Shown piece after piece: positions 1 to 11,256 of a DNA stretch of 64,000 bases. The position numbers and the translations under genes are program-made. Source of the DNA: Monomorium pharaonis (taxonomy: Eukaryota > Arthropoda > Insecta > Hymenoptera > Formicidae); NCBI RefSeq assembly GCF_013373865.1, contig NC_050467.1, positions 35,263,132 through 35,327,131 of the forward strand, in the 5' to 3' direction. A model generated the notes under the pieces. That model ran no database searches and was not told the origin of the DNA. It was given only the letters and a program-made list of their open reading frames with translations. How positions within the stretch are numbered: position 1 is the stretch's first letter; every line of letters begins with the position of its first letter.

Positions 1-230
1 TCAAAGTACGCGACAAATTGATATCAGAAACGCAGCAGATCTGTCGAAATGTCAAATTGGCAATAAAAAGCGCAGCACTGTCGATAGGCGGCCTACTCTC
101 TCGGGAGTAGGACGCGCTACATAAAGACCACCCGCAGCGCGACAAAGGTAAGCAAAAATTACCTTCCTTCGCAGCGCGTGCAAAAGTGCCCGATGTAAAG
201 GGAGGACCGCCACATAATATTTTTATAGGA
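1..230. repeat. dispersed GC-richer repeat
   Basis: The stretch around 112-180 (TACATAAAGACCACCCGC and following) reappears inverted at 26226-26300, where the reverse complement reads nearly the same. This marks a dispersed repeat of unknown family. No coding potential seen. Confidence 0.55.
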
Positions 231-1885
231 CTAGTAGTATTTTTATTTTTTTAGAGTGACATTTCACTTTAAGAAATTTAGAAAGATAGCTTACATCGAT
301 TCTCAAATAAAATCATGACTGTGAAAACGATAAGATTTGACAAATCTGTCACTAATCTGTCGTCATTTATGAATACAAATATGCTGCATATTTGTATTCA
401 TTGCATGGTGCAATTCTGCTGTGAGTTGCAATATCTATTCTCAATTTACTGCGTTAATTTGTCATTGTACTGTTAGTGACAGACCTGCTTTGATGTTGCA
501 CCAAATTTGAAATCAGAATTTGATGACAATTTTTACTTGCAATTTGGGCGCATTCGAAGACACAGTAGGCCATAGTTTTGGCAGCCTGATTTCGCAAAAA
601 ATTGTTAGCAGTTTGCTATTATATAACAATTTGGCAACAAATGATTAGCTACATTTTCCTTAATTTTGGTCCGCCATATTAGATCCGCCATCTTGAAATA
701 CGGGATTTCGGTATTAAAACATTAGAGATTTAAAAAACTGGATAAGTTAGCTAAAGACTGATTTAACTGACAATTCTTTCACATCGTCGACTCTAATTGT
801 TTCTAAATCAACGCAATTTTCAATAAACGAATGACAAATTTTCGACACTTTTCTCAAGTCTTAAGGAAAAACGACCACCCATAATTACATATCTTATATG
901 ATTTATGAATACCTATAAAACTCGTATTTTAGGTTCCATTTTCAGTCGGAAAATCGACTTTTTCATCCTCCTTTAATCGGAATCGATAATGTAGAGTCAA
1001 TCGTGCACATCATTAACAATATTCCGTACATATTTCTTTTATAAATTTAAAAATTTTTTTCAGAATTAAAGTACACATATTAATATTAGTCTGTAAATTA
1101 GTTTTATCCCAAGAACAAAACACTTTATTCTGCTCTACTCATTTCGATTAGTCAATTATATATTGCTCATATATTGCTCTATTTATCAACTTTTCACTTT
1201 CGTATGTAATCTAAATTTTCATAGTTCAATTTCATCTCAATTAGACATCAAAATCTAATTTTTGAAACTCGACATGTTGTTTCTGTCGTCTACCAGTCTA
1301 TAAATTCGAATTTCATAAGTACAAATTGTAATTTTTTATATTAAGCAAATATTGTTACGATGTGACAGTTCCAGACATCACACTCAACTAAAAATACTGC
1401 AAATTAACATTTTTTTTTGTTTTTAATATAAACTCCATAACGCAGATTACTAATGCGTTTACTCTCATTCTGGAGAAGAATTTCCAAATCTATAAAAAAA
1501 AAATAAAGATTTTGCGATACAAAAATTAGTATCTTTTTGTCAGTAAAACAGACGTCTTTCATTAATTTCCACGACAAATTTCTTATTATATTTCGATGCA
1601 CTTTGACAAGTCCGCTTGTAAAGAATCACGTTAGAAGATAATGTTTGAAGTCGAACAATTAAATTGATTAAGCTGACACGTAACGATAGAGATCCAATTG
1701 TTAAACTTTTGCAACAATTCGTGATATAAATCCAATTATATATAATCGAATTATATATAATTATATATAAATCGAATTATATATAATTAATATATATTTA
1801 ACTAATTAAATTTTTTAAATTTCTTTATCATTATATATATATATATATAATGATAAAGAAATTTAAAAAATTTAATATTATAGAA
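231..1885. other. AT-rich intergenic stretch
   Basis: AT-rich sequence with no convincing exon. Short inverted AT blocks occur at about 1740-1870, where an (AT)n centre is flanked by complementary AAATTTCTTTATCA arms. The longest open frame here (65 codons, minus strand) looks like chance. Confidence 0.5.
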
Positions 1886-2197
1886 GCACTATTTTTAATT
1901 ATATATAAATGCATAAAAATAATTTTTTTATTACAAAAAGTTTTATTATAAATTTGAAGAATTAATTTAAAAAAATATCTGCAATGGTTCTTGAAAAAAA
2001 AAATTCCTAAAAATTGCCTTTTTTTAAGCTGCCAAAGTAGAGGGGCCCCTTAAACTGCAGCTTATCGAATATTGCGTTGGGTCACGGTGACCCATTGTGA
2101 CAGTCTCTTTCGAAAAAGATGTGTGACAATCTAGAGTTAATAATGTTATAAGTATATATATATATATATACTTATAACATTATTAACTCTAGATTGT

Positions 2198-2242
<45 letters not shown>

Positions 2243-2510
2243 TTATAACATTATTAACTCTAGATTGTCACATATCTTTTTCGAAAGAGACTGTCACAAT
2301 GGATCACCGTGACCAACGCAATATTCGATAAGCTGCAGTTTAAGGGGCCCCTCTACTTTAGCAGCTTAAAAAAAGGCAATTTTTAGGAATTTTTTTTTTC
2401 AAGAACCATTGCAGATATTTTTTTAAATTAATTCTTCAAATTTATAATAAAACTTTTTGTAATAAAAAAATTATTTTTATGCATTTATATATAATTAAAA
2501 ATAGTGCTTC
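1886..2510. repeat. long foldback element with AT core
   Basis: A large imperfect palindrome. The left arm runs from GAAGCACTATTTTTAATT near 1886 to about 2160. The right arm, from about 2240 to 2510, is its reverse complement and ends AAAATAGTGCTTC. Shared landmarks are GGGGCCCC, GTCACGGTGACC (left arm) and TTTTCGAAA. The centre holds (AT)n tracts and further copies of the GTTAATAATGTTATAAG arm. Likely a foldback/MITE-type DNA transposon; target duplication not determined. Confidence 0.8.
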
Positions 2511-3300
2511 AAAATTCATGGACAAATATTTTCACTTCGGATAGTCAGAAACAAAAAATCAAAAAAATACTCAATTTGTGTGACAATGGTTATCACTCCT
2601 ACCTCAATCAATTAATATCATATACAATTAGCAAAATGACCGACGTCCTTCGAGGAACAAACAAAAAATCGCTTCTTTACATTTTTTCTACGTTTTTCTA
2701 TGTTTATAGTAGATATGATAAAATTAGTATTCTTACTTAATACTGGTATGGGCGATAACTACAGATGTGTAGAATAAGCTGTTAAAATTTCAGAATGATT
2801 AATAGTTTTTGAGATTTTTATCCTGCCACATTAAAAAATGTGGTTAAAAAAAAAACGCGTTTAAAATTTTCGGTAATAAAAAATTGTGCAAAAAAAACTA
2901 TTGAAAGTTTTTTATAAAACTTTGAGAATGTATTCTCAAATACATATATTTTCGAAAAATGTAATAAAAATATAATCAATTGTTTGAAGTTGTCAAAGTA
3001 GACTGAGCCCTTAAACCCTAAGTATCCAAAATTTTTGGAAAAAATTTTAAAATAAAGTTCAACATATAAAAATATATACTAATTATAAAAAATATTTTAA
3101 TTTTTTTTTAATTTTTTTTTTAGACTAGAAATTTAGGATTACACTCGAGACATGTTACTTTAATAAAAAAAAATGTATCCATAAATAAACTTTTCAAAAA
3201 AGGTATTTATTTTACGGGAGCGTCTTATTTAACCACGTTGCAAGTGATCACAGCCATTCACAAATAATTGCTGCTAGAGTTTTTCTCTTGGATAGCACCA
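2511..3300. other. AT-rich stretch, nothing recognised
   Basis: Poly-A/T rich with no repeat pairing or exon signal recognised. The open frame at 2504-2740 starts inside the foldback arm and resembles no protein I know. Confidence 0.4.
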
Positions 3301-3305
3301 GGCCA

Positions 3306-3560
3306 TCCACATCCATCGATTGGATAATTTAAAATACAATATTCTATTTGGTGGATACAAGAAAAAGGCTACCCAGTAAACACAGAATATTGCAGCTACA
3401 ATGTTACAACATTGCCGCAATGTTGCTGCTATGTTCTGTGTTTGTTGGGTATCTATCATCTGTGAATGCCTGTGGTCAATGCGAACGTAACGCTTCCTTT
3501 TCTCTTGTACCCACCAATTAGAACATTGTATTTTAAATTATCCAATTGATGGACGTGGTC
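3306..3560. repeat. foldback repeat hosting a small MITE
   Basis: Complementary arms: CATCGATTGGATAATTTAAA near 3316 pairs with the block near 3530-3550 (TTTAAATTATCCAATTGATGG). The middle is interrupted by the CCCA-type element at 3372-3449. Confidence 0.65.
3372..3449. mobile_element. 78-bp CCCA-type MITE, TSD TA
   Basis: Begins CCCAGTAAACACAGAAT and ends ATGTTCTGTGTTTGTTGGG, so its ends are inverted repeats. It is flanked by TA on both sides. The internal GCAGC/GCTGC words resemble the ends of the larger element at 23543-24401. Confidence 0.75.
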
Positions 3561-3586
3561 ATTTATGTGCCACTCTATTTTACATA

Positions 3587-3895
3587 TTAGGCGATTTTTG
3601 GCGATCGTTTGGTACATGTACCAAAATGTACCAATATGTACCAGAGCGTTTTCGCGTGTTTGGTACTTTTTGATTAAGGCGTGGCTAACCATTTTGGTAC
3701 ATTTCTGGTTGATACCAGCTATACCTTGCAACGAAGTAGGGTAGTTTTTTCCAAATCTGCGGTATGAGAAAAGAGAAAAGAACCAGTCCGTTTTAGCGTT
3801 CATAATGGTACATGGTAGTGGTACCAGGATAAGCTCCACCCCTACCAATATCAACCTTGATACATGTACCAAACGATCGCCAAAAATCGCCTATT
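3587..3895. repeat. foldback element (GTACC-rich)
   Basis: TTAGGCGATTTTTGGCGATC at 3587 is matched by its reverse complement ending near 3895 (GATCGCCAAAAATCGCCTA). Inside each end are repeated GTACC words (TTTGGTACATGTACCAAA), so the arms are also locally palindromic. Confidence 0.75.
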
Positions 3896-4372
3896 AAGAG
3901 GATAAGCCGTCTGTTTTATCGACATTCTATTTAACCTTTTAACCTCAAATTGAATTTACAGAATTAAAAATCCTTTTACACGTTTAAAGTACGTAAACAA
4001 ATAAACCCAGGGACGATTAGACCAAAACCAAAAATGCACAAAAAATTTTGAAGTTTATTTGTTTATTAAAATATTTGTTTCAAAATACAAGTCATGTAGC
4101 TTATACGTACAAATGAATGGTACCCCCGAGTTCGAAATAGATTGAGAAATAAGACTATATTCATCAAATTATGATTAAAAGCCGTACAAAAAGTTTTTTG
4201 ATTAATCAAATTTTATTTGATGAAAGCGCTTAGATCAATAAAATTTAATCGATCAAATAACTTTTTTTACGGCATTTAATCATAATTTGACAAATAAGTA
4301 TAGTTTTATTCCTCAATCTATTCCGAACCCGGGGATACCATTCATTTGTACATATAAGCTATCCCAGTGAAC

Positions 4373-5416
4373 ACATTTTATAGCGGCAATATAACATGGA
4401 AGTTACATGTAATTTAACATTGTTATTCTTGTGATATGTAGGTGCTATATGATATGGAAATAACCTGTTACGTAATATTTGTTATACGCAAGTGATCTAG
4501 CTGTTATACATCGTTTTGGCGTTACAGTTATTCAACAAAAATTGTATAATCGTAACATAACACGTTCGTATCAATGTTATTACGGAACGATGCGTCGTAG
4601 TTGACTCAGAAATCAGACATTATAACATCCTGAATGACAGATCTATTTAATAATAAAAAAAATTATAAAGATGTTTTCAAAAATAACGGTTTGTCTACAA
4701 TTACTGCGCACAAAAAATGCACAAAATCTAAATTCATCATGTGCTGAACAAAAACAGAATAATAAATGTATACTATTCAATTTTTCTTAGAATTATGATC
4801 TATATAGTTAACCATCTAATTAATCATTTGAACGCTTCAAAGATTAGTGCTAAATAGATCGCAATTTCCATCAAATTATTAAGGTTATGGAAAAAGATAA
4901 ATTTAACAATGAAATTAATAAGTAAATAAATTAATGCTATTTATTTTTAATATGTTTTGCAAAATTTAATTGCTTTTATACAAAATAATATAGTCGCGTC
5001 AGTTTACATATAGGTACATGTAGACAATAACAAGTACCCATATCGATGAGTCAAATTGGCGTAGCAGGTAGAGTACAAGGTTCGTAATCCTAAGGTCTCG
5101 GGTTCAAACCTAGCAGCGGCAAGTAAGAATAAAATAAAAAATAACATAATTTAAATTTAATTAATTAATAAAAATTTATCCTAAATGTAGTATGTGCTGT
5201 TGATAAAAATAATTTCAAAAAAATAAAATTTTTATTTTATTTTATTTTTCTTTGTAACTGTTGTGTAACGGTTAGATAACATGTAATTATAACATGTTAT
5301 ATTGCTGAGTCGGAAATTCTAACTTACAGTAAGTTACGTGTAATTTCAGAGTAACGTAACCTGTTATATTCGGTTACATTGCTGTTACACTGCTGCTATA
5401 TTACTGTGTTCACTGG
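4373..5416 (+). mobile_element. 1.05-kb CCCAGTG TIR element carrying a tRNA-like promoter (copy 1)
   Basis: Starts CCCAGTGAACACATTTTATA and ends ATTACTGTGTTCACTGG, with AT on both sides. It has near-identical full copies at 20485-21541 (same strand) and 29994-31056 (opposite), a truncated copy at 44460-45090 and an inner fragment at 24510-24945. No transposase frame is present, so it is non-autonomous. The interior has a tRNA-like block (5048-5123) followed by an A/T-rich tail, as in a SINE. Confidence 0.85.
5048..5123 (+). ncRNA. tRNA-Thr-like Pol III promoter inside the TIR element
   Basis: A-box-like TGGCGTAGCAGG at 5057-5068, anticodon-arm-like AGGTTCGTAATCCT with CGT at the loop centre, and B-box-like GGTTCAAACC at 5101-5110. 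Spacing and order match a tRNA, and the CGT loop suggests a tRNA-Thr origin. The stems are degenerate, so it is tRNA-derived repeat sequence and not a working tRNA gene. Confidence 0.65.
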
Positions 5417-5620
5417 ATATATAACTTGTATTTTAAAACGAATATTTTTATGAACAAGAATGAACGAATAACTCTATATTATCTATATCGATCAAGTTTG
5501 GCAACCAGTTTAGAATCCCCTTAAAAGAGAGCATTTTTTACTCAAAAAGATAAATGGATTTTCATTAAAAAAATCAATTTTTTATTAAATATCGGTCGAA
5601 ACCCTTGTCACACTTAAGGG

Positions 5621-5742
5621 TACTATTCCGTACCGATGGTTGTAATTGGTTTGATAAGTATCATTGCGCACGTATTTTGATATAAAAAATATGCGCAACG
5701 ACTATTATCGAACCAATAACTATCGGTAGCCTCGTATAAAAT
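5621..5742. repeat. short foldback MITE
   Basis: ACTATTCCGTACCGATGGTT near 5632 pairs with ACTATCGGTAGCC near 5718. The inner block TTGGTTTGATAAGTA pairs with TATCGAACCAATAAC, around a palindromic TGCGCA centre. About 120 bp, no coding capacity. Confidence 0.65.
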
Positions 5743-5744
5743 AG

Positions 5745-6645
5745 TACTTCTGGGTTACATTAACGTATTTTTTCAACGGTTATCGAACAGACATTGACGC
5801 TTCCCTCCTTTGGGCAAGCGTCTCTATCTGTAGATACCTGAAATTGATTTTAGATGGCACAAGTTTACATTTCTAAGCACGCCGAAAGATATCTTACTAA
5901 TAAGTCATCAGTCTGGGTCATGGTGACTCAATGTGACAGGGTAGGGTTAACAACAAAATAAACGAATTTTAAATTGCTCGAAAGGAAGTTGTAAAGCACC
6001 TTGAAACATACTATTCCGGACGATTTAAATACTTGTTAATGTATTGTTTATAAAATAAATACAAAATATTATCTTGACAAATACATATTTCTTTTTTAAC
6101 GTTAATTTTTTAATATGTAATATTTAAAATCAATAATCCTCTAATAAAAATACTTAGTATTTAAAGATTACAATTATAATATAAGAAAACATTTATATGA
6201 GATAAATAATGAGTTTCTGTAAGTGTCCAGGTATAAGAACACGTTCGGTCACTAGGATCACATATAAATTAATTTAAAATAAAATTAAAGTAAAAAAGGT
6301 ATTAAAATTAGGGTATTAGAGTATTATTTTAGGTATTAAAATTAAAGTATTAAGGAATTCAGACTAGAGGAGAAACAGATCATTTCTTTTAAATATCTCA
6401 ATTTCGACAAAAATTTATGTTGTTTTTCATGCTGATCGTATCTAATATACAAAGAATTTCTAATTAAAAGTCATAATTTACTAACTACTCTTTTTAATAT
6501 ACGAACAATCTCTGGAATTTTATACTATGTTAACCCTTTCATACCTCCGGAACATATGTATCCCACTTTTAAAAAATCATAACTTTTTCAAATATTAATA
6601 TTTTGACATATTCTTTGGCTCAAGTTTTTCAAGAGAGTCTCGACT
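5745..6645. other. AT-rich stretch, little recognised
   Basis: Mostly AT-rich. At about 5916-5940 a short block (GGGTCATGGTGACTCAATGT) resembles the GTCACGGTGACC portion of the foldback at 1886-2510. No exon signal recognised. Confidence 0.4.
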
Positions 6646-6971
6646 ACACTAACAGAAAAGGATGTTTGATTCAAATTAGTGATGTAACGAATATTCGCAT
6701 TCGCATTCGCATTCGCGAATATTTGCTGATTTCAAAGTATTCGCATTCGCATTCGCATTTGCAGAAAATATGCGAATGTTTGACGAATATTACTTTAGTA
6801 AAAGTTGATCTCTTTAGAGGAAAAAAAAATAAAATAATGTAAAAAACTAGACAATTCAACAATTTTCTTTTATTACAGTTGGCCAGTCTTAAGGATTTAC
6901 ATTGTAAACGACGTAAACAATGACTGCGTTTCGGCAAACACTGCTACTATAGCGCTACAGTCTTAGAACCA

Positions 6972-7250
6972 TCACACACGAAATGACATAAGCTGCATAA
7001 GCATAGCATAAGACCGTTGAACCAATCAGTTTCCAGCATAAAGTCGCCATATTGATATACATAAGATGCTTATTTGCCTAGGGTGCGTTCGAAGAGACGC
7101 TATTAACGCTACCAACATCAGTCCATCTTCATTACTCATTAAAAGTAGAACAAGGATAAACTGATGCTGATAGCGCTATTAGCGTCTCCTCGAACACACC
7201 CCTAGAGCTCTTATGCTATGCTTATGCAGCTTATGTCATTTCGTGTGTGA
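6972..7250. repeat. nested foldback (GACATAAGCTGCATAAGC arms)
   Basis: CATCACACACGAAATGACAT at about 6972 is the reverse complement of ATGTCATTTCGTGTGTGATG at about 7231-7250. The arms continue through AAGCTGCATAAGCATAGCAT. The centre is occupied by the 120-bp MITE at 7081-7200. Confidence 0.75.
7081..7200 (+). mobile_element. 120-bp MITE (GGGTGCGTTCGAAGAGACGC ends), copy 1
   Basis: Starts GGGTGCGTTCGAAGAGACGC and ends GTCTCCTCGAACACACCC. A second copy in the opposite orientation is at 57967-58086 with the same interior (ACATCAGTCCATCTTCATTA here). Two copies plus inverted ends define a discrete small transposon. Confidence 0.8.
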
Positions 7251-7545
7251 TGGCCCTCACGCGCGGGCCAACTGGCTGCACCAAACCGACAGGTTCGTGC
7301 AAGTCAATATTCGCATTTACATTCGCATTCGCGAATATCTAAAATCGCATATTCGTTACATCACTAAATACATATTTACTTGAATAGTACCAATAACATG
7401 CTTTGTAAAAAATTAATAATATTTATTTTAAACAAATACTATTTTCTAAATTATAGAAAGCATTACTTGTTTTAAATAAATATTAATTTTCTTATTAGTA
7501 CTATTCAAATAAATATTTATTTGAATCAAGCACCCTTTTCTGTCA

Positions 7546-8155
7546 GTATCAATAAAAAATTAAAAATTATGTTAATTATAATATTTATAAAATAAATATT
7601 TACTTTTAAAAATAAAAGATAAAATTTTTAAAGAAATTAAGATTTTCAGAAAAAAGTTGAATTAGTTGAATCAACAAGTTCCAATATGAAAAAAGTTTAG
7701 GCAAGTTTCTAGAGTTTTGGAGTAGCTGATTACAAACTGGCATCAAATTTGTGAAATGTAAAATGGCGGATTCAATATAACCGACTGTAAAAGGTAAAAT
7801 TAAAAAAACTTGATTTTTCAAAGTTTTTAGGTGGAAGTATATGCAATTATATGTTTTTAAGGTCGCTTATTACGAATCTAGTATCAGATTTGTAAAATTC
7901 AAAATAAGGGAGTCAAATATGGCTGTCAGCAAAAGAAAAAAAGGCCAAAATATATATTTATATAATTTTACAGTCTATCAGATATTAGTGTATCAATATC
8001 TTTGTCAAATCTTCAATTTGATCTTATATTCATAATAAGGGACTCGAAAAACCTGTACAGTCATGCTTATCTCATTTGTACTAGTTCCTCATTTCCCAGG
8101 GACATGAAAGGGTTAAGAACATCGCATTGAAGAAACAAAGAGGCTCGGTATATTG
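7546..8155. other. AT-rich stretch, nothing recognised
   Basis: Two chance-length open frames (64 and 71 codons) resemble no protein known to me. No inverted pairing noticed. Confidence 0.4.
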
Positions 8156-8159
8156 TGAG

Positions 8160-8570
8160 CCATTCACGACATCAATGACCGACGAACAGAAAAATATAGG
8201 AGGATAGCACACTTGTGTTGACTAGCGTGCTCCTGCTTGAGATAGACGCGTCTGTTGTTTCTGTCGTAAACGGAAGACCAGAACCGAACGGCGCTGCAGA
8301 CACGACGAATACAAATTTAGCCCGCTCTACGCGCGCGTTCGCTCGTTTATTCGTCAGGTGAGGGAGATGAGAGAAGAAATTATTCACACAGGGATGAGAT
8401 GGGTGTCGGTCGTGCCGTTTCTCGCAAATAATCATCGCGCGCGCGGAGGACAAAGAACTCGCGCGTAGTCCAAAGTGCACCACCCGTTTGCAGTGACCGC
8501 TCAATGATTTTACGCGCTCAATCATGGACATCGCCGCATATCGTCGTCGCCGTTGTTATTCAACGCGCAT
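8160..8570. promoter_or_regulatory. CpG-rich island
   Basis: About 400 bp of clearly GC- and CpG-rich sequence (many CGCG, GCGCGC and CGTCG words) in an AT-rich setting. Such islands in insects often mark promoters or first exons. The minus-strand open frame (119 codons) has biased low-complexity composition and is not a recognised protein. The function is inferred from composition only. Confidence 0.35.
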
Positions 8571-8844
8571 GAAAAGTGGGAAAGCGTAGTGTATTAGCCC
8601 AACGTTGCCGGATTATAAATACTTAGAGCCGATGGTTTATTGGTAAACTTACCTGTCAGTAAGTTTAAACATGTGTCCATCTTCATCTTTCTTTCGAAAT
8701 AAATAAAGACAGACGATAGATTCCTATCGGATAAAGCTTCCCAATAAATTGTACGTTGAATAATCGTTCTATAATAAAGAGAATCCGAAGGAGCAACTCA
8801 GTGTCAATTCAGGCCTTGATAAAGTGAACGTTCGCGAAACATTA

Positions 8845-8965
8845 AGTTTGTTTTTTATTCCTGCACTGCTGCACTAGTGGAACAAGTTAGAATGAGAAAA
8901 AATATATTTGCCTTGTTCTAACTTATTGCACCAGTGCAGCAGTGCAGGAATAAAAAACAAACCTA
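8845..8965. mobile_element. MITE with GTTTGTTTTTTATTCCTGCA ends
   Basis: GTTTGTTTTTTATTCCTGCA at the left is matched by TGCAGGAATAAAAAACAAAC at the right, with inner arms GTGGAACAAGTTAGAA / TTCTAACTTATTGCACCA. A related copy is at 18505-18628 and a right-end fragment at 17115-17172. Confidence 0.75.
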
Positions 8966-9889
8966 TTAGCATTAACGAGTAGCTTTCAATACTTTTAAGG
9001 AAAATACTCGAACAGATTTATAATAAATGCAATAACAAAGGCAGGCTAATGTGAGTATAGCACCTTACAAAGGTGCAAACTAAAATGTAGAAACTTTCAT
9101 ATTTAATTAAACAAAGAAATCAAATCATTCTTTTTGAAATCATTGAGCAAATTCATATTACAAAAGTCCATAAAATATATCTTTAGTCCGACAAGATTGA
9201 GTTTCATGAAGTTGCCGAATCCAGAGTGACATCCTTCAATTCAAATTCAATGACCTGATTCAGTAACTGAACCTTATCACACTGAGGATAAATTTTATAA
9301 ATTTCTGTACATCATAATACGATTCGTGAAAGATGACTCCAAAGAGAGTCGAAACGTTCAATTTTGTCGATTTCTTTGTTTAACAAGATACAAAAGTTTT
9401 TACATTGTTTGCGTCTTTATAATCGCACCGTACTTTTTTAGCCTTCCTCTCTCTACCTTTTAATTATCCCATTGTTTAATTTCTATTTAATTTCTTTTAA
9501 TTTCTATTTAATTATCCTATTATTAAATTTTTAGAATTTATTGTAATATTATTAGTAACATTTTCTCGAATTTATAATAATAAAAAATTAATACATTATA
9601 AATCGATACATTCTTAAAAAATTCCTCTGCACTTTTCGCTACAAAATTTTTTATTTATTTTTCTCCCAAGTCTTCCGTGACAATAGATTTGTTCTTTTTC
9701 ACACTTCAGACTCGAGTTTAAACAGTTTATCTCTTTCTTTTTCCTCTCAACGCGCGAAAATAAAAAGATGAACAATGCAAGTAGTTCAATTCTGAAATGT
9801 GGAGAAAGAACAAGTCTAATAATAAAAACCTAAAAATTTTGCAAAATTATAAGAGAAAATCCCTCGACCTGGCAGTTCCACTAATCAAC
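8966..9889. other. AT-rich stretch
   Basis: No gene seen. A block at 9330-9400 (GATGACTCCAAAGAGAGTCG) contains a small hairpin and may be repeat-derived. Confidence 0.35.
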
Positions 9890-10025
9890 CTATTTCGCAG
9901 TAGGTAGTAATAGTGCAGTATGTTGACAACTGGTAGTAGAAACGAAACAAGACGAAACGAGAAGGGGGGGGAATCTATTTTGCCAGCCGTCACAGAGAGC
10001 GAATAATAACGGAGCGAGAGGGGAG

Positions 10026-10028
<3 letters not shown>

Positions 10029-10059
<31 letters not shown>

Positions 10060-10060
10060 A
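10029..10060. repeat. (GA)n microsatellite
   Basis: Uninterrupted GA dinucleotides within the CpG-rich island. Confidence 0.85.
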
Positions 10061-10221
10061 CTTGTGTTGCACAACGCAGCGCACAGCTGTGCGCGGATCG
10101 TGCGCTCAGGGACGATCGACGGGAAAGTCACAAAACGAGGGAAGGTTGGAAGGAGGGAGAAAGGGCGGTTGCGTCGTATCATCGCGGTGTAAACAAGACC
10201 ATTTTTCAACTAAATTGAAAA

Positions 10222-10297
10222 ACGAATGAACGAACGAACGAACAAACGAACGAACGAACGAACGGACGAACGGACGGACGGACGGACGGACGGACCG
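10222..10297. repeat. AACG/GACG tetranucleotide repeat
   Basis: Tandem GAAC units grade into GGAC units over about 75 bp, an array with a visible replacement of one variant by the other. Confidence 0.85.
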
Positions 10298-11185
10298 ATT
10301 TGGACGAGCGCATGAGCATTTATGCAAGCACGTTAAAAAAAGCGATGCGTAAAAGAACGCACGAAATCGTCGTTCGACGAGCGGAATTGAAGAAAGAGGC
10401 GAGAGAGGGAAAGAAACGATAGAGAAGTCGTAGGGAGGAACAAAGGAATGCCTCGCTTATTGCCGTCGAGGGAGCAACGAGTTGATCGATATCGGGGAAA
10501 TGAAGGGAACAAAGAGGAGAGCTTTTTAAATATTTCATTAGTGCGAACACACAACAACACTTACTTCACCGCGAAACTTCACTGTGTTTTTTCATCGTGC
10601 GAGGGGAAGGTGAAAACGAAGGAGAGAAAAGACGTCGAGAGAAAGAAAGAGAAGAGCCCGCCACTGCACTCCGCGCGCGCATCACCGCCTCTATGTTGTT
10701 GCTGCTGTCTCCTCCGTTTACTGCGTCATTCCACAAGTCCTGGCAAGTCTCGCGAACGAGCGGGCGAACGAGCGAGCGAGCGAGCGACTGACAGGCTGAC
10801 GAGCGCCAAGCGGACGACACTGACGATACAGTGGTAGCTTATGACGATGATGACGATGATGTCACAGCGCGCGATCGCGCGCGCGGAACACACGCGAACG
10901 GGTCCTCCTCCTCCTCCTCCTCCTCGCGAGTCTGTCTGTCGCGGTTTCTCCCAGAGCGGGAGCGACCAACTGATCGACCACGGACCGACGGACAACGAAA
11001 TGGAGAACGGCCGCGCCTCCGCACATACACTTCGGACTGTATACACGAACGGCTTCACTACGCTTCCTCCCTCGCGTCCTTCCCTCCGCGCGTCCGTTTC
11101 CCCTTCGGGGCCCTCGCTTCTGCTGTTGGCACGACGGGACGAAGCGCGACTGTAATGTACGTGTACGCACTCGCACGCGCATAAA

Positions 11186-11215
11186 CGCTCGCGCGCGCGC
11201 GTGTACGCGCGCATA

Positions 11216-11256
<41 letters not shown>
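11186..11256. repeat. (CG)n then (CA)n microsatellite
   Basis: CGCGCGCGCG followed by ACACAC repeats, an alternating purine-pyrimidine tract. Confidence 0.8.

Larger units (their letters stand above)
4060..5445. repeat. foldback element split by the 1-kb CCCAGTG element
   Basis: Left arm about 4060-4190 (AAATACAAGTCATGTAGC, AATCATCAAATTATGATT-like words). The right arm 4255-4372 resumes after the insertion at 5417-5445 (ATATAACTTGTATTTTAAAA). Removing 4373-5418 restores complementarity to the left arm, showing the nested insertion order. Confidence 0.75.
6650..7545. repeat. outer foldback with ATTCGC hexamer ends
   Basis: ACAGAAAAGGATGTTTGATT at 6653 pairs with the block ending at about 7541 (AATCAAGCACCCTTTTCTGT). 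GTGATGTAACGAATATTCGC at 6679 pairs with GCGAATAT...ATATTCGTTACATCAC near 7331-7364. Tandem ATTCGC hexamers lie at 6690-6770 and 7306-7337. The middle holds nested elements at 6972-7250. Confidence 0.7.

Noticed and set aside
5048..5123. Functional tRNA gene
   Set aside because: Stems do not pair well, the block is inside a repeated element, and all copies carry differences; tRNA-derived repeat only.
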